From: Ruegeria arenilitoris
Lineage (GTDB): Bacteria > Pseudomonadota > Alphaproteobacteria > Rhodobacterales > Rhodobacteraceae
Length of the DNA stretch: 64,000 nucleotides
Assembly (NCBI RefSeq): GCF_042675705.1
Contig: NZ_JBHTJJ010000001.1
Reading direction: 5' to 3' (one strand)
In this document: positions 47,696-55,738 of the stretch, in pieces
Layout: each line of letters opens with the position of its first letter
How positions within the stretch are numbered: the stretch's first letter is position 1
The notes under the pieces: generated by a model
What the model was told of the DNA's origin: nothing
The model's database searches: none
What the model saw: only the letters and a program-made list of their open reading frames with translations
Position numbers and translations under genes: made by a program

Positions 47696-47751
47696 GCCGG
47701 GTTTGGGGGCTCTGCCCCGCCGCGCGGTGCGAGGCAGGGCCACGCATTGCT

Positions 47752-49386
47752 TCAATGGCCGCCCAGAATGCCGGTTCGGACCGAATAGTCTACCGCGAGG
47801 CCGTAGTCGGGATCATCGTCACTATCGACCATCAGGTGGCCTGCTTTCTTGAGAAGTTTGTGACAATCACGGCTGAGGTGGCGCAACATGACCTTCTTGC
47901 CTGCAGCCTCGTATTTCCCAGCAATGTTCTCGATGGCTTGAAGCGCCGATTGATCGACGACGCGACTGTCGGCGAAATCCACGATCACGGTATCGGGGTC
48001 GTTCTCGACATCGAATAGCTCGATGAACCCCTCGGATGAACCGAAGAACAGGGGGCCATTGATCTCGTAGACCTTGGCGCCTTTCTCGGTTTCCGAGTCG
48101 CGGGTGACCGCGTGGATGCGTTTGGCGTTGTTCCAGGCATAGGCCAGCGCCGAAACGATCACGCCGACCACGACGGCCACGGCGAGGTCTTCCATCACGG
48201 TGACGACGGTGACCAGAACGATGACGAAGGCGTCGGTCAGCGGCACCTTGCGCAGGATGTTGAACGAGTTCCAGGCGAAGGTGCCGATCACCACCATGAA
48301 CATCACGCCAACCAACGCAGCCAGCGGAATCTGTTCGATCAAAGGCGAGCCGACAAGGATGAACACCAGCAAGAACAGAGCCGCGGCGATCCCGGCTACT
48401 CGGGTGCGGCCGCCGGATTTCACGTTGATCATCGACTGCCCGATCATCGCACAGCCGCCCATCCCGCCGAAAAAGCCCGTGACGACGTTGGCGGTGCCCT
48501 GCGCGATGCATTCCTGCGAAGCGCCGCCGCGCTTGCCGGTGATCTCGCCTACTAGGTTCAGGGTCAGCAGGGATTCGATCAGGCCGATGGCCGCCAGGAT
48601 CACGGCGTAGGGCAGGATGATCTGGAAGGTCTCCCAGTTCAGCGGAACCATTGGGATGTGGAATTTCGGCAATCCGCCCTCGATCGAGGCCAGATCACCC
48701 ACACGCGGAACCTCTAGCCCCATGCCGATCACCAACGCGGCCACTACGACGATGCCCGCCAGCGGCGCCGGCACGATGCGCGTGATGCGCGGCATCACCC
48801 AGATCACCGCCATGGTCAGCGCGACCAGCCCCAGCATCGTATAAAGCTGCATGCCCGACAGCCATTCACCGCCGCTCATGCCGTGGCCGGTGTTTTCCAT
48901 GGTGCCCGGCACCTTGAACTGGCCCAGTTGCGCCAGAAAGATCACGATCGCCAGGCCGTTGACAAAGCCCAGCATCACCGGATGCGGCACCAGTCGGATG
49001 AACCGGCCCCAATGCATGGCCCCCGCGATGATCTGCAGGATGCCCATCAGAACCACCGTGGCGAACAGGTATTCGACTCCGTGCTGCGCCACCAGCGCCA
49101 CCATAACGACCGCCAGCGCACCGGTTGCGCCCGAGATCATACCCGGACGGCCCCCGATCAGCGCGGTGATCAGCCCCACCAGAAACGCCGCATACAGGCC
49201 CACCAGCGGGTGAACCCCGGCAACGAAGGCAAAGGCTACCGCTTCGGGCACCAGGGCCAGCGCGACGGTCAGGCCCGACAAAAGCTCGATCCGCAAGCGG
49301 GCGGGGGTTAGCTTTTCGTCCGGCATCCAGCTCAGATCGGGAATGGCGAGGCGATTGGCAAAGCTTGCCAGCAAAGCTCGGGGCAT
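47752..49386 (-). CDS. SulP-family anion transporter with STAS domain
   Basis: 544 residues. About 10-14 transmembrane helices over residues 35-410, with the SulP signature region ALALVPEAVAFAF. A cytoplasmic STAS domain (about 425-540) follows, containing NGPLFFGSSEGF and DFADSRVVDQSALQAI. Substrates in the family are sulfate, bicarbonate or dicarboxylates; not decidable here. A stable inverted repeat lies 31-56 bases upstream (49417-49442). Confidence 0.9.
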   Translation of the reverse strand: MPRALLASFANRLAIPDLSWMPDEKLTPARLRIELLSGLTVALALVPEAVAFAFVAGVHPLVGLYAAFLVGLITALIGGRPGMISGATGALAVVMVALVAQHGVEYLFATVVLMGILQIIAGAMHWGRFIRLVPHPVMLGFVNGLAIVIFLAQLGQFKVPGTMENTGHGMSGGEWLSGMQLYTMLGLVALTMAVIWVMPRITRIVPAPLAGIVVVAALVIGMGLEVPRVGDLASIEGGLPKFHIPMVPLNWETFQIILPYAVILAAIGLIESLLTLNLVGEITGKRGGASQECIAQGTANVVTGFFGGMGGCAMIGQSMINVKSGGRTRVAGIAAALFLLVFILVGSPLIEQIPLAALVGVMFMVVIGTFAWNSFNILRKVPLTDAFVIVLVTVVTVMEDLAVAVVVGVIVSALAYAWNNAKRIHAVTRDSETEKGAKVYEINGPLFFGSSEGFIELFDVENDPDTVIVDFADSRVVDQSALQAIENIAGKYEAAGKKVMLRHLSRDCHKLLKKAGHLMVDSDDDPDYGLAVDYSVRTGILGGH

Positions 49387-49416
49387 GAATTGGTCCTGTG
49401 GGTCAGAATGTTCGCG

Positions 49417-49442
49417 CGAAGGCGGTCGTATACCCGCCTTCG
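49417..49442. promoter_or_regulatory. Inverted repeat upstream of the SulP gene
   Basis: CGAAGGCGG and CCGCCTTCG are perfect 9-base arms around an 8-base loop, 31-56 bases before the SulP start. It could be a leader hairpin or an operator. It has no T-run, so it is unlikely to be a simple terminator. Confidence 0.35.
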
Positions 49443-49602
49443 GCGCTGTCTGCTAGCCCATCGATGGCAGGCTGTCATGCAAAAACTGCAAGGCCACGCC
49501 CATTGTCGCCCCTGTGCGGCGCAAAAACACCGGCAAGCCTTGCCAAAAGACCGACAAGCCCGCAGAAATTCCCGCAGGCAGGTATCGCAGCGGAGAACGA
49601 AC

Positions 49603-50475
49603 GTGGCCCAGACAAAGATTGCCGTCATCGGCGGATCGGGGATTTATGACATCGATGGGCTGGAAACGCCGCAATGGGTTACCGTGGAAACGCCCTGGGG
49701 CGCGCCGTCCGACCAGATCCTGACCGGGACACTGGACGGCATCGAGATGGCCTTTCTGCCCCGCCACGGGCGCGGGCATGTGCATTCGCCGACCGAGGTG
49801 CCCTATCGCGCCAATATCGACGCGCTGAAACGGCTGAGGGTCACCGATGTGATCTCGGTATCGGCCTGCGGCTCCTTCCGCGAGCACATGGCCCCAGGCG
49901 ATTTCGTGGTCGTCGATCAGTTCATCGACCGCACCTTCGCGCGCGAGAAAAGCTTCTTCGGCACTGGCTGCGTCGCCCATGTCAACGTGGCCCATCCGAC
50001 CTGCCCGCGCCTGGGCGATGCCTGTGAATCCGCCGCCCGTACGGCCGGCATCACCGTGCATCGCGATGGCACCTATCTGGCGATGGAAGGGCCGCAATTC
50101 TCGACGCTGGCGGAATCGACGATTTACCGCGAGCAGTGGGGCTGCGACGTGATCGGCATGACCAACATGCCCGAGGCCAAACTGGCCCGCGAGGCCGAGC
50201 TTTGCTATGCCTCGGTCGCGATGGTCACCGACTATGACAGCTGGCACCCCGATCACGGCGAAGTGGACGTGACCGCGATCATCGCGACGCTGACCGGCAA
50301 CGCTGAGAAGGCGCGCGCCTTGGTCAAAGGCCTGCCCGCCCTGCTGGGAGCGGACCGCGCGCCCTGCCCGCATGGCTGCGACCGGGCGCTGGACCACGCG
50401 ATTTTGACAGCCCCGGAAAAGCGCGACCCGCAAGTGCTGGCCAAGCTGGATGCGGTGGCGGGCCGGGTATTGTAA
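49603..50475 (+). CDS. mtnP: S-methyl-5'-thioadenosine phosphorylase
   Basis: 290 residues from a GTG codon with GGAG about 7 bases upstream. Motifs: VIGGSGIYD, PRHGRGHVHSP, MEGPQFSTLAES and GMTNMPEAKLAREAE, all conserved in the PNP/MTAP family. It splits methylthioadenosine into adenine and methylthioribose-1-phosphate. Adenine can be recovered by apt, which lies 1.1 kb downstream on the same strand. Confidence 0.95.
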   Translation: MAQTKIAVIGGSGIYDIDGLETPQWVTVETPWGAPSDQILTGTLDGIEMAFLPRHGRGHVHSPTEVPYRANIDALKRLRVTDVISVSACGSFREHMAPGDFVVVDQFIDRTFAREKSFFGTGCVAHVNVAHPTCPRLGDACESAARTAGITVHRDGTYLAMEGPQFSTLAESTIYREQWGCDVIGMTNMPEAKLAREAELCYASVAMVTDYDSWHPDHGEVDVTAIIATLTGNAEKARALVKGLPALLGADRAPCPHGCDRALDHAILTAPEKRDPQVLAKLDAVAGRVL

Positions 50476-50536
50476 GCGGCCTTGACGGCCAAGTGTTTTT
50501 TCAGGCTTGCTGCGGCGGATCTGACGGAGGGGTGTA

Positions 50537-51166
50537 ATGGATTTTGAACTTTGGCTGGCTTTTGTCGCCGCCTCGACCGCCCTTCTGTTGATCCCGGGTC
50601 CGACGGTACTGTTGGTGCTCAGCTATGCGCTGTCGAAAGGGCGCAGCGTGGCCGTCGCCTCGGCCACAGGGGTTGCGCTGGGGGACCTGATCGCCATGAC
50701 GGCTTCTCTGCTGGGGCTTGGGGCGCTGGTGCTGGCGTCGGCCACGTTGTTTTCGGTGCTGAAATGGGTAGGCGCCGCCTATCTGGTCTGGCTGGGCATC
50801 AAGCTGCTGCGCAGTGCGCCGTCCAGCGGGATGCAGGCGGTGGCCACCGGGTGCGACGTCACCGCGCGCGGCGTGTTCGGCCATGCGGCCGCAGTCACCG
50901 CGCTGAACCCGAAATCCATCGCCTTCTTCATCGCCTTCGTGCCGCAATTCCTGCGCCCGGCCGAGCCGCTGGGCCCGCAGTTCGCCATATTGATTGCCAC
51001 TTTCGTGGGATTGGCCGGACTGAACGCGCTGGCCTATGCGCTGCTGGCCGACCGGCTGCGCCGCGTAGTCGGCCGCCCCGGCATCATCACCGGCATGACC
51101 CGTTTCGGAGGGTTGACCCTGATCGGAATGGGCGTGGCCACGGCGGTACTGCGCCGCCCGGCCTAG
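50537..51166 (+). CDS. LysE/RhtB-family amino-acid exporter
   Basis: 209 residues, about six transmembrane helices. The start MDFELWLAFV is preceded by GGAGGGG. The family signature IPGPTVLLVLSYALSKGR near the N-terminus and ALNPKSIAFFIAFVPQF in the middle are present. Likely exports an amino acid such as homoserine, threonine or similar; substrate not known. Confidence 0.92.
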   Translation: MDFELWLAFVAASTALLLIPGPTVLLVLSYALSKGRSVAVASATGVALGDLIAMTASLLGLGALVLASATLFSVLKWVGAAYLVWLGIKLLRSAPSSGMQAVATGCDVTARGVFGHAAAVTALNPKSIAFFIAFVPQFLRPAEPLGPQFAILIATFVGLAGLNALAYALLADRLRRVVGRPGIITGMTRFGGLTLIGMGVATAVLRRPA

Positions 51167-51172
51167 ATTCAG

Positions 51173-51355
51173 TCAGGTCCCGGCGTTCTCGGCCATGAAC
51201 GCGCGGATGAAGCGGCGGATCTCGCGCGCGGCCGAGGTGTCGAGATCGCGGCACAGCGCGACAAATGCGTCGCGTTCGTCCTTGTCCAGGCGAAGAACCA
51301 GCTGGCTGTTCTTTTTGGTGGATCCCTTGAGGTCGGCCTTGGCCACGGCTGTCAT
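51173..51355 (-). CDS. Small ribbon-helix-helix-like protein
   Basis: 60 residues. A basic N-terminus, a strand-like segment NSQLVLRLDKDERDAF and two helices resemble CopG/Arc-type ribbon-helix-helix DNA-binding proteins. ATG 51355 follows AAGG closely, and GTG 51346 (spacing about 8) is another possible start. An inverted repeat upstream (51391-51420) would be a suitable autoregulatory site. No toxin partner is adjacent. Confidence 0.65.
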   Translation of the reverse strand: MTAVAKADLKGSTKKNSQLVLRLDKDERDAFVALCRDLDTSAAREIRRFIRAFMAENAGT

Positions 51356-51390
51356 CCTTGTTCTGGGCCTGCATCAGCGCGTGGCACCTT

Positions 51391-51420
51391 GTATAGACAA
51401 AGCGCATCGCTTGTCGATAC
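51391..51420. promoter_or_regulatory. Operator-like inverted repeat upstream of the small RHH-like gene
   Basis: GTATAGACAA and TTGTCGATAC form 10-base arms (9 of 10 complementary) separated by 10 bases, starting 36 bases before the RHH-like gene. The spacing of arm centres is about two helical turns, as seen for dimer-pair DNA-binding proteins. Confidence 0.35.
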
Positions 51421-51554
51421 CCGCAGCCCCCAAGGTCAGGTGTTTCGGGCGCATCTGTCCCGCAGCAAATACGCGCAGGCAGGCAACCGTGGCTTGCATG
51501 ACTGACCGCGATACGCCAAACACCCCCGTGTTTTGACGCAAGAAGGGTTGCCCC

Positions 51555-52094
51555 ATGTCCAGAAGCAAAACGGTCAAGGATTACATTCGGACCATCGTCG
51601 ATTTCCCCCACGAAGGGATCATGTTCCGCGACGTGACGACCCTGTTTGCCGATCCCCGCGGGTTTCGCATGGCCATCGACCAGATGCTGCACCCCTATGC
51701 CGGCGAGCGCATCGACAAGGTCGTGGGGCTCGAGGCGCGCGGTTTCATCCTGGGGGGCGCAATCGCGCACCAACTGAGCGTGGGCTTTGTCCCGATCCGC
51801 AAGAAGGGCAAACTGCCGGGCACCACGATCAGCGAGGAATACAAGCTGGAATACGGCGAGGCCATCGTCGAGATTCACGATGACGCGATCCAGCCCGGCG
51901 AAAAGGTTCTGGTGGTCGATGACCTGCTGGCCACCGGCGGCACTGCCGCAGCAGGCATCAAGCTGATCGAACGTCTGGGTGGCGAGATCGTCAGCTGCGC
52001 CTTCATCATCGACCTGCCCGAGCTGGGTGGCCGGAAGGTGCTCGAGGACATGGGCATGGACGTCCATGTCCTGTGCGAATTCGAAGGGCTGTGA
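51555..52094 (+). CDS. apt: Adenine phosphoribosyltransferase
   Basis: 179 residues. Start MSRSKTVKDYIRTI; FRDVTTLFADP and the PRPP-binding loop VLVVDDLLATGGTA are diagnostic. It makes AMP from adenine and PRPP, recycling the adenine released by MTA phosphorylase encoded upstream. A terminator candidate follows about 40 bases downstream. Confidence 0.97.
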   Translation: MSRSKTVKDYIRTIVDFPHEGIMFRDVTTLFADPRGFRMAIDQMLHPYAGERIDKVVGLEARGFILGGAIAHQLSVGFVPIRKKGKLPGTTISEEYKLEYGEAIVEIHDDAIQPGEKVLVVDDLLATGGTAAAGIKLIERLGGEIVSCAFIIDLPELGGRKVLEDMGMDVHVLCEFEGL

Positions 52095-52133
52095 ACAGAC
52101 AACGGTCACGATTTCGTGACTTGCCGCTGGAAG

Positions 52134-52166
52134 CGCCGCGCGCTTAGCGCGGCGTCGTTCGTTTTC
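52134..52166 (+). terminator. Probable terminator of apt
   Basis: CGCCGCGC (52134-52141) pairs with GCGCGGCG (52147-52154) around a 5-base loop, followed by a moderately T-rich TCGTTCGTTTTCC. A second palindrome, GTCACGA-TT-TCGTGAC (52105-52120), lies just before it. Confidence 0.5.
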
Positions 52167-52264
52167 CAGTCGGTTTTTTTGTCCCCGACGCGTGATCTCC
52201 TTCCGGCATGTCCCCGTATCGCCCCTGATGTCGCCGATGACATCCTCAACAAGGGAAGTAGATC

Positions 52265-52747
52265 ATGTTTCGCAAATTCGCTGTTGCCGGTGTCGCCAGT
52301 ATCCTGTTTTCGACCGCTGCCATGGCCGACGGCCACGGCAAGGACATTGTGGACACCGCTGTCGGAGCCGGCAGCTTCAACACTCTGGTTGCAGCTGTGC
52401 AAGCCGCCGAGTTGGTTGACACGCTGAAGGGCGAAGGCCCGTTCACCGTGTTCGCGCCCACGGATGAAGCCTTTGCTGCGCTGCCCGAAGGCACTGTTGA
52501 AACGCTGCTGAAGCCCGAGAACAAGGACCAGCTTGTGGCGATCCTCACCTATCACGTGGTTCCGGGCAAGGTGATGTCGGGTGATCTGTCCGACGACATG
52601 ACCGCCGCCACCGTTCAGGGTGGAGAGATCACAATCGACCTCGACAACGGTGTCATGGTCAATGACGCAAATGTCGTTCAGGCAGATATCGAAACCAGCA
52701 ATGGCGTGATCCACGTCATCGACAAGGTTATCCTGCCCGAGTCGTAA
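52265..52747 (+). CDS. Secreted fasciclin-domain protein
   Basis: 160 residues. Signal peptide to AAMA (about residue 20), then a single fasciclin (FAS1) domain with FNTLVAAVQAA, FTVFAPTDEAF and TYHVVPGKV, ending VIHVIDKVILP. FAS1 domains serve in adhesion or cell-surface interactions. AAGGGAAG lies upstream of the ATG. Confidence 0.93.
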   Translation: MFRKFAVAGVASILFSTAAMADGHGKDIVDTAVGAGSFNTLVAAVQAAELVDTLKGEGPFTVFAPTDEAFAALPEGTVETLLKPENKDQLVAILTYHVVPGKVMSGDLSDDMTAATVQGGEITIDLDNGVMVNDANVVQADIETSNGVIHVIDKVILPES

Positions 52748-52760
52748 AGAACGCATCGCT

Positions 52761-52783
52761 GCGGCCCGGAGCGTCCGGGCCGC
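52761..52783. terminator. Perfect hairpin between convergent genes
   Basis: GCGGCCCGGA and TCCGGGCCGC form a perfect 10-bp stem around GCG, 13 bases after the fasciclin gene and 2 bases from the GlcD-like gene's stop. There is no T-run on either side, so any termination would be factor-dependent; it may also protect mRNA 3' ends. Confidence 0.4.
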
Positions 52784-52785
52784 AC

Positions 52786-54204
52786 TCACACATCTGACAG
52801 AACAGCACCGGGGTTCATGATCCCGAGCGGGTCCAAAGCAGCCTTTATGGCGCGCATGGCCGACAGTTTGGCCGGATCACCATAGCGTTCCAGATCGCCG
52901 GTCTTCAAACGGCCCACCCCATGCTCGGCACTGACCGATCCTTCGAATTCATGCACCAGGTCATGGACCGCGCGCTTGATCGCGGCGCGCCGGTCATCGA
53001 ACTCGCCCCGGTCGTGGCCTTTGGGCGGGAAGACGTTGTAGTGCAGGTTGCCGTCCCCCAGATGACCAAAGCAGTTCACCCGGAACGGTCCAAGGGCGGC
53101 AATCGCCTGGCCGCCTTGCCGGATGAAGTCGGGGATCCGCGAAATCGGAACCGAGATATCGTGGCTGGACACCGAACCGATCAACCGGTTTGCCTCGGGG
53201 ATGCGTTCGCGCACCGACCACAGCGCGTCGCGCTGCGCGGCGCTCTGGGCGATGACACCGTCCGACACCAGACCACGGGCCTCGGCAGCCACGAACAAGG
53301 ACTCCAGCGCCGCCTCGGGCTCGTGCCCCGCCGGCAATCCCAGCTCGATCAGGACCGACCATTCCGGCGGTGTGTCAAAGGGTTGCCGCACGTCCGGCAA
53401 GACCTCGGCCAGAAAATCCAGCCCCTGTCTGTGGATCAGTTCGAACGCGCTGACGGTTTCGCCCAGATGGTCCCGGGCCAGGGCCAGCAGGTCGATTGCC
53501 GCTTCGGGGCTGGCCACCTGAAAGATCGCCGTGCCCAGCCCGGCAGGACGCGGGAACAGTTTGAGCGAAGCGGCGGTGATGACCCCTAGCGTACCCTCGG
53601 ACCCGATCAGCAGGTTGCGCAGGTCATAGCCGGTGTTGTCCTTTCGCAGCCGCCCCAGCCCGTGCCAGATGTCCCCGTTGGGCAGAACCGCCTCGAGCCC
53701 CAGGCACAGATCCCGGGCATTGCCATAACGCAGGACGTTGACGCCCCCGGCATTGGTAGCCAGGTTTCCCCCGATCCGGCAGGATCCTTGCGCCGCCAGC
53801 GACAGCGGAAACAGCCGATTGGCCGCCTCGGCCGCAGCCTGAATGTCGGCCAGAACCGCGCCGGCCTCGGCGATCAGGATGTTTTCGGTCGGATAGACGG
53901 CCCGGATCGCGCGCATCCGCTCGAGCGACAGGATCAGGGGCGCGGGGCCCTCCGCCATGACCTGCCCGCCCACAAGACCGGTGCCGCCACCGTATGGCAC
54001 CACCGGGACGCGGGCCTCGGACGCCAACCGCACCAAGGCTGCGACCTGCTCAACCGTGCGGGGCAAGGCCAGCAGACCCGCCTGCCCGACAAAGCGGCGG
54101 CGCGGCTCGTCCAGATAGCGCGGCTCGACCGGGCGCAGAATATCGTCACCCAGGCGGGCGCGGATGGTTTCGGCAAAGGTTTTGTCGGCCGGGTTCAAAT
54201 GCAT
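52786..54204 (-). CDS. FAD-linked oxidase, GlcD/D-lactate dehydrogenase type
   Basis: 472 residues from MHLNPADKTF. The PP-loop FAD-binding domain contains VPYGGGTGLVGGQ and SCRIGGNLATNAGG. The C-terminal cap ends with the SAEHGVGRLK motif. The family oxidises glycolate, D-lactate or 2-hydroxyglutarate. The glcE and glcF genes of glycolate oxidase are absent, so a single-subunit D-2-hydroxyacid dehydrogenase is more likely. Confidence 0.9.
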   Translation of the reverse strand: MHLNPADKTFAETIRARLGDDILRPVEPRYLDEPRRRFVGQAGLLALPRTVEQVAALVRLASEARVPVVPYGGGTGLVGGQVMAEGPAPLILSLERMRAIRAVYPTENILIAEAGAVLADIQAAAEAANRLFPLSLAAQGSCRIGGNLATNAGGVNVLRYGNARDLCLGLEAVLPNGDIWHGLGRLRKDNTGYDLRNLLIGSEGTLGVITAASLKLFPRPAGLGTAIFQVASPEAAIDLLALARDHLGETVSAFELIHRQGLDFLAEVLPDVRQPFDTPPEWSVLIELGLPAGHEPEAALESLFVAAEARGLVSDGVIAQSAAQRDALWSVRERIPEANRLIGSVSSHDISVPISRIPDFIRQGGQAIAALGPFRVNCFGHLGDGNLHYNVFPPKGHDRGEFDDRRAAIKRAVHDLVHEFEGSVSAEHGVGRLKTGDLERYGDPAKLSAMRAIKAALDPLGIMNPGAVLSDV

Positions 54205-54242
54205 GCCCTCTGCATGCCCAAGCCCGCGGCGCACGGCAAGGC

Positions 54243-55061
54243 TTATTCCAGTTCCATCAGGTATTGCGGCTCGAGCACTACCACCGTCGGGCGGTCCGGG
54301 AGGGTCCGCAGGGATACTTCGATCTCCGAAACCCCATCCCGGCGCACCGGGAAGTCGGATCGGATATCGGCCAGGAACCGGTCCAGCGAATAGCCCGAGA
54401 ACCAGTGCATCGGAATGATGACCGAGCTTTTCAGCCGCTGCAGGACCGAGATCATCTCGGGCAAGGGCATGGTCGTGCCCCCGTCTACCGCCGCCATGAC
54501 CACGTCCAGCCGCCCAAGGGCGGCGAATTGCGCGTCGGACGGCACATGGTGCAGATGCCCCAGATGGCCGATGCACAGGCCTTCGACCTCGAACACGAAG
54601 ATCGAGTTTCCGCGTTCTTCCACTCCGCCGTATGCTGACCGGATATCGGTCGATACGTTGCGCACCAGCAATTCGCCCAGATCGAGGTAATGTTCGATGC
54701 CCTGCCCGAACTCACCCCACCCCGGCAGCACATGCGGGATGGCCGGATCGGGATAGGCGGTCCAATGGGTGTCATGGGCGTGGTTCATCGTCACGATGTC
54801 GGGGATCAGGTCCGCGCCGCCGATGAAGCCGGTGAAATCGGTCACGGCATTAAGCCCCCCGGGTGTCTGGATCAGAAAGGACGCATGCGCGACATAGCTG
54901 ATCCGGACCGAGAATTCGGGCACCGGATCCTGCCAGGCCGCCTTGTGCAGATATTCGATGCCGGGGGTATTCTGGGCGATGGCGATGCAATGACTCGGCC
55001 GACGCTCCTGCGCCGCCGCCGTCCCTGCCAGCAAGATCAGACCCGCCAAAACACTCCGCAT
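54243..55061 (-). CDS. Exported metallo-beta-lactamase-fold hydrolase (UlaG-like)
   Basis: 272 residues with a signal peptide (MRSVLAGLILLAGTAAA). Metal-binding residues appear in TMNHAHDTHW, a variant of the HxHxDH motif, with additional His in GHLGHLHH and a late MHWFSGY. Periplasmic location and unknown substrate. It starts 92 bases beyond the stop of the GNAT gene. The GlcD-like gene begins 38 bases downstream and is probably co-transcribed. Confidence 0.83.
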   Translation of the reverse strand: MRSVLAGLILLAGTAAAQERRPSHCIAIAQNTPGIEYLHKAAWQDPVPEFSVRISYVAHASFLIQTPGGLNAVTDFTGFIGGADLIPDIVTMNHAHDTHWTAYPDPAIPHVLPGWGEFGQGIEHYLDLGELLVRNVSTDIRSAYGGVEERGNSIFVFEVEGLCIGHLGHLHHVPSDAQFAALGRLDVVMAAVDGGTTMPLPEMISVLQRLKSSVIIPMHWFSGYSLDRFLADIRSDFPVRRDGVSEIEVSLRTLPDRPTVVVLEPQYLMELE

Positions 55062-55153
55062 GTCGGGTAGTCTAGCGCATCCGCGCCTCGAGTCACGTCA
55101 CGGGGCCTAGATTTCGGAAACAGGCCCGCCCGGATCAGGGCCGAACGGGCGCC

Positions 55154-55738
55154 CTAGCCCGCGTCCGTCCGCCCGCGCCGGTCCGAGCGCAGCGACGCAT
55201 AGAGCACATGCGTCCGCCACCGCCCGTTGATCTGCAGATAGGATTGCGCCACGCCCTCGTATTTGAACCCCGAACTTTCCAATAGCCCGCGAGAGGCGGC
55301 GTTTTCCGGCAGACAGGCGGCCTCGATCCGGCTCAGATCCAGGCGGGTAAAGGCGTAATGAACCACGGCGCCGATGGCCTCGCGCATGTAACCCTGCCGG
55401 GCAAAGGCCTGCCCGGTCCAATAGCCCAGCGTTCCGGCCTGCGCCGGCCCCCGGCGGATGTTGTCCAGCGTGATGGCGCCCACCAGCATGTCATCGGTTC
55501 TGCGGAACAGGAACAGCGGAACCGCCGTGCCATTGGCCACCGAGCGTTGCGCCCAGTAGACACGGTTGGTGAAGGATTTGCGGGTCAGATGGTCCTTGGC
55601 CCAGATCGGCTCCCACGGGGTCAGATACTCGCGCGAGGCCAGCCGCAGCGCGGCCCAGTCGTTGAAGTCGGAATGCACGGGCGGGCGCAAGCTCAACCGC
55701 TCGGTCTCGAGTTTCAGCCTGCGTCTGCCCAACAGCAT
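55154..55738 (-). CDS. RimJ/RimL-family N-acetyltransferase
   Basis: 194 residues. Start ATG at 55738 overlaps the M16 peptidase stop as TGATG. The family features LETERLSLRPP, GYWTGQAFARQGYMREAI and IEAACLPENAASRGLLESSGF indicate ribosomal-protein-type N-terminal acetyltransferase. Last gene of the surf1-thrC-M16-GNAT unit. Confidence 0.92.
   Translation of the reverse strand: MLLGRRRLKLETERLSLRPPVHSDFNDWAALRLASREYLTPWEPIWAKDHLTRKSFTNRVYWAQRSVANGTAVPLFLFRRTDDMLVGAITLDNIRRGPAQAGTLGYWTGQAFARQGYMREAIGAVVHYAFTRLDLSRIEAACLPENAASRGLLESSGFKYEGVAQSYLQINGRWRTHVLYASLRSDRRGRTDAG

Noticed and set aside
50475..50520. Possible terminator after mtnP (GGCC/GGCC before TTTTTT)
   Set aside because: Only a 4-bp stem with several alternative pairings; too weak to list as a feature.
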